Shown in pieces: positions 34,347-35,862 of a stretch of DNA of 35,862 bases (the first letter of the stretch is position 1; each line of letters begins with the position of its first letter). The DNA lies in contig CACKMG010000009.1 in the NCBI GenBank assembly GCA_902601235.1, positions 1-35,862 of the forward strand. The letters are read 5' to 3'. This DNA is from an uncultured Pelagibacteraceae bacterium (GTDB lineage: Bacteria; Pseudomonadota; Alphaproteobacteria; Pelagibacterales; Pelagibacteraceae). The translations under genes and the position numbers were made by a program. Under the pieces are notes generated by a model. It did not search any database. It was not told the DNA's origin and was given only the letters and a program-made list of their open reading frames with translations.

Positions 34347-35862
34347 ATGAACAAAATTAAAAATTCAGATCATTATTATTTAATTGACGGCTCTGGTTAT
34401 ATTTTTAGGGCTTATTATGCTTTACCTCCATTGTCTAGAAAAAGTGATGGATTACCGACTGGTGCTGTGAGCGGATTTTGTAGTATGCTTTTTAAACTTC
34501 TTGAAGACTCAAAGTCAAATCAAAATTTACAAAAGCCTAGTCATTTTGCCGTTATTTTTGACTCTGCAAGAAAGACGTTTAGAAATGAAATATATAAAGA
34601 CTATAAAGCAAATCGATCAGAACCTCCTGATGATTTAGCTCCACAGTTTGATTATATTAGAAAATCTGTATTAGCCTTTAACTTACCTTCGGTAGAATTA
34701 ATTAATTATGAAGCTGATGATCTAATAGCAACCTATGTAGATAAAATTTTGGAAAAAGGTTCAAAAGTTACGATTGTATCCTCAGACAAAGACTTGATGC
34801 AATTATATAAAAAAGATGTGCGTATTTTTGATCCAATGAAAAACAAATTTATTTCTGAGGAAGATATTGAAAAAAAATTTGGTGTTGATGCAAATAAAAT
34901 AATAGATGTTCAAGCTTTAGCTGGGGATAGCAGTGACAATGTTCCAGGGGTGCCAGGTATTGGGGTAAAAACAGCTGCAGAATTAATCAATAAGTATGGA
35001 AATTTGGAAAAATTACTAAAATCTGCACATGAAATTAAGCAGAATAAAAGAAGAGAAACTTTAATAGAAAATAAAGATAAAGCTGTAATTAGTAAAAAAT
35101 TAGTAACCTTGAAAAACGATGCACCAGTTAAGCAAAATCTTGAAGATTTTAAACTAAAAGAAATTGATAAAGAGAAACTTTATAAATTTTTGAGAGAAAT
35201 GGAATTTAATAGACTTTTAAGTTCGGCAATTTCTACTTATGGAGAGCCGAATTTAGAGAGTATAAAGGGTGGGATAGAAGAGTCACCAAAACATGAGAAA
35301 ATAAATTCAAAAAATTATCATTTAATTAATGAGATTAACGAACTTGATGGGTGGATTGAAGAGGCTGAAGAATTAGGAGAAGTTGCTGTTGATACAGAAA
35401 CCAATTCTCTTGATCCACACCAAGCAGAATTAGTTGGAATTTCATTGAGTACAAAAATAGGAAAAGCTTGTTATGTACCTATAGGACATAAGTCACAAAA
35501 ATGTCTTAGCAAAGAATTAGTTATTAAAAAACTTAAACCTTTACTAGAAGATCTAAGTATAAAAAAAATAGGACAAAATATAAAATTTGATTTTATTGTT
35601 TTATTTCATCATGGAATAAATATGTCTTCAATGGAAGATACAATGTTGATGTCGTATGTTTTAGACGCTGGTAAGAACAGACATAATATGGATACTTTAT
35701 CTGAAATTCATTTAGGACATAAACCTATTGCATTTAAAGATTTAGTTGGAAGTGGAAAAAAACAATTAAATTTTAGTGAAGTTGAAATTGATAAAGCAAA
35801 AGACTATGCCGCTGAAGATGCAGATATTACTTTGAGACTATATAAAAAATTTCAAAAAAGTC
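34347..35862 (+). CDS. polA: DNA polymerase I, N-terminal part, cut by window edge
   Basis: The frame starts ATG at 34347 and remains open to the right edge, giving about 505 residues. The 5'-nuclease domain begins YYLIDGSGYIFRAYYALPPL and includes YKANRSEPPDD, YEADDLIATY, SSDKDLMQL and the helix-hairpin-helix GDSSDNVPGVPGIGVKTAAE. The 3'-5' exonuclease domain follows with ExoI AVDTETNSLD, ExoII IGQNIKFDFIVL and ExoIII YAAEDADITLRLY, so proofreading residues are kept. The polymerase domain lies outside the window. It diverges from bioY. Confidence 0.97.
   Translation, partial: MNKIKNSDHYYLIDGSGYIFRAYYALPPLSRKSDGLPTGAVSGFCSMLFKLLEDSKSNQNLQKPSHFAVIFDSARKTFRNEIYKDYKANRSEPPDDLAPQFDYIRKSVLAFNLPSVELINYEADDLIATYVDKILEKGSKVTIVSSDKDLMQLYKKDVRIFDPMKNKFISEEDIEKKFGVDANKIIDVQALAGDSSDNVPGVPGIGVKTAAELINKYGNLEKLLKSAHEIKQNKRRETLIENKDKAVISKKLVTLKNDAPVKQNLEDFKLKEIDKEKLYKFLREMEFNRLLSSAISTYGEPNLESIKGGIEESPKHEKINSKNYHLINEINELDGWIEEAEELGEVAVDTETNSLDPHQAELVGISLSTKIGKACYVPIGHKSQKCLSKELVIKKLKPLLEDLSIKKIGQNIKFDFIVLFHHGINMSSMEDTMLMSYVLDAGKNRHNMDTLSEIHLGHKPIAFKDLVGSGKKQLNFSEVEIDKAKDYAAEDADITLRLYKKFQKS

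Overview
The window looks like a chromosomal piece of a streamlined marine alphaproteobacterium of the SAR11 (Pelagibacterales) type. The base composition is extremely A+T-rich and the proteins are rich in Lys, Asn and Ile. Most genes touch or overlap, and no gene-free stretch exceeds 300 bases. Many neighbourhoods are alphaproteobacterial: rpmH-rnpA-yidD-yidC-argB-dapD-dapE, murA-DUF2948-hisD-infA, cobT-cobS-dnaJ with divergent bolA, hisS-hisZ-hisG, and a RegB/RegA redox two-component pair. This identification is inference from gene content and composition; no database search was run.

Layout. 1-737: a partial family-17 glycosyltransferase on the minus strand, tRNA-Ser(GGA), and the gyrB promoter. 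738-4081 (+): gyrB and regB. 4078-7375 (-): cobT, cobS and a J-domain protein, with bolA (+) diverging from them. 7646-9251 (-): aroB and aroK. 9309-13429 (+): a 59-residue membrane protein, a 584-residue exported protein, def, fmt and truA. 13409-20859 (-): a long unit read as rpmH, rnpA, yidD, yidC, argB, HAD phosphatase, dapD, dapE, histone-deacetylase-fold protein, SET-domain protein. 20957-26022 (+): a VTT-domain membrane protein, two small basic proteins, dcd, murA, DUF2948, hisD, infA and tRNA-Phe. 26132-26409 (+): a cold-shock gene with a clear intrinsic terminator. 26456-29806 (+): a tiny His-rich leader-like ORF, tRNA-His, hisS, hisZ and hisG. 29938-33046 (-): a polyamine unit read as ornithine/lysine decarboxylase, deoxyhypusine-synthase-like enzyme, agmatinase-type ureohydrolase. 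33165-35862: regA (+), bioY (-) and the 5' part of polA (+).

How the genes work together. RegB (2801) and RegA (33165) form one redox/quinone-sensing circuit although they lie 29 kb apart; RegB keeps both the quinone motif and the redox cysteine at the expected spacing. The tRNA-His/hisS/hisZ/hisG unit joins histidyl-tRNA charging to the first step of histidine synthesis, and the ORF just upstream has four His codons among six, as a his attenuator leader would. The polyamine unit combines a basic-amino-acid decarboxylase, an aminobutyl-transferase-fold enzyme and a ureohydrolase.

The most interesting items are the candidate his leader/RNA element, the tRNA-His without an encoded G-1 (G1-U72, A73), the SET plus deacetylase pair at the tail of the lysine-biosynthesis operon, the CobST pair with no CobN in view, and the DHS-like polyamine operon with a G-run 5' leader. 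I see no CRISPR array, insertion sequence, prophage or rRNA gene.
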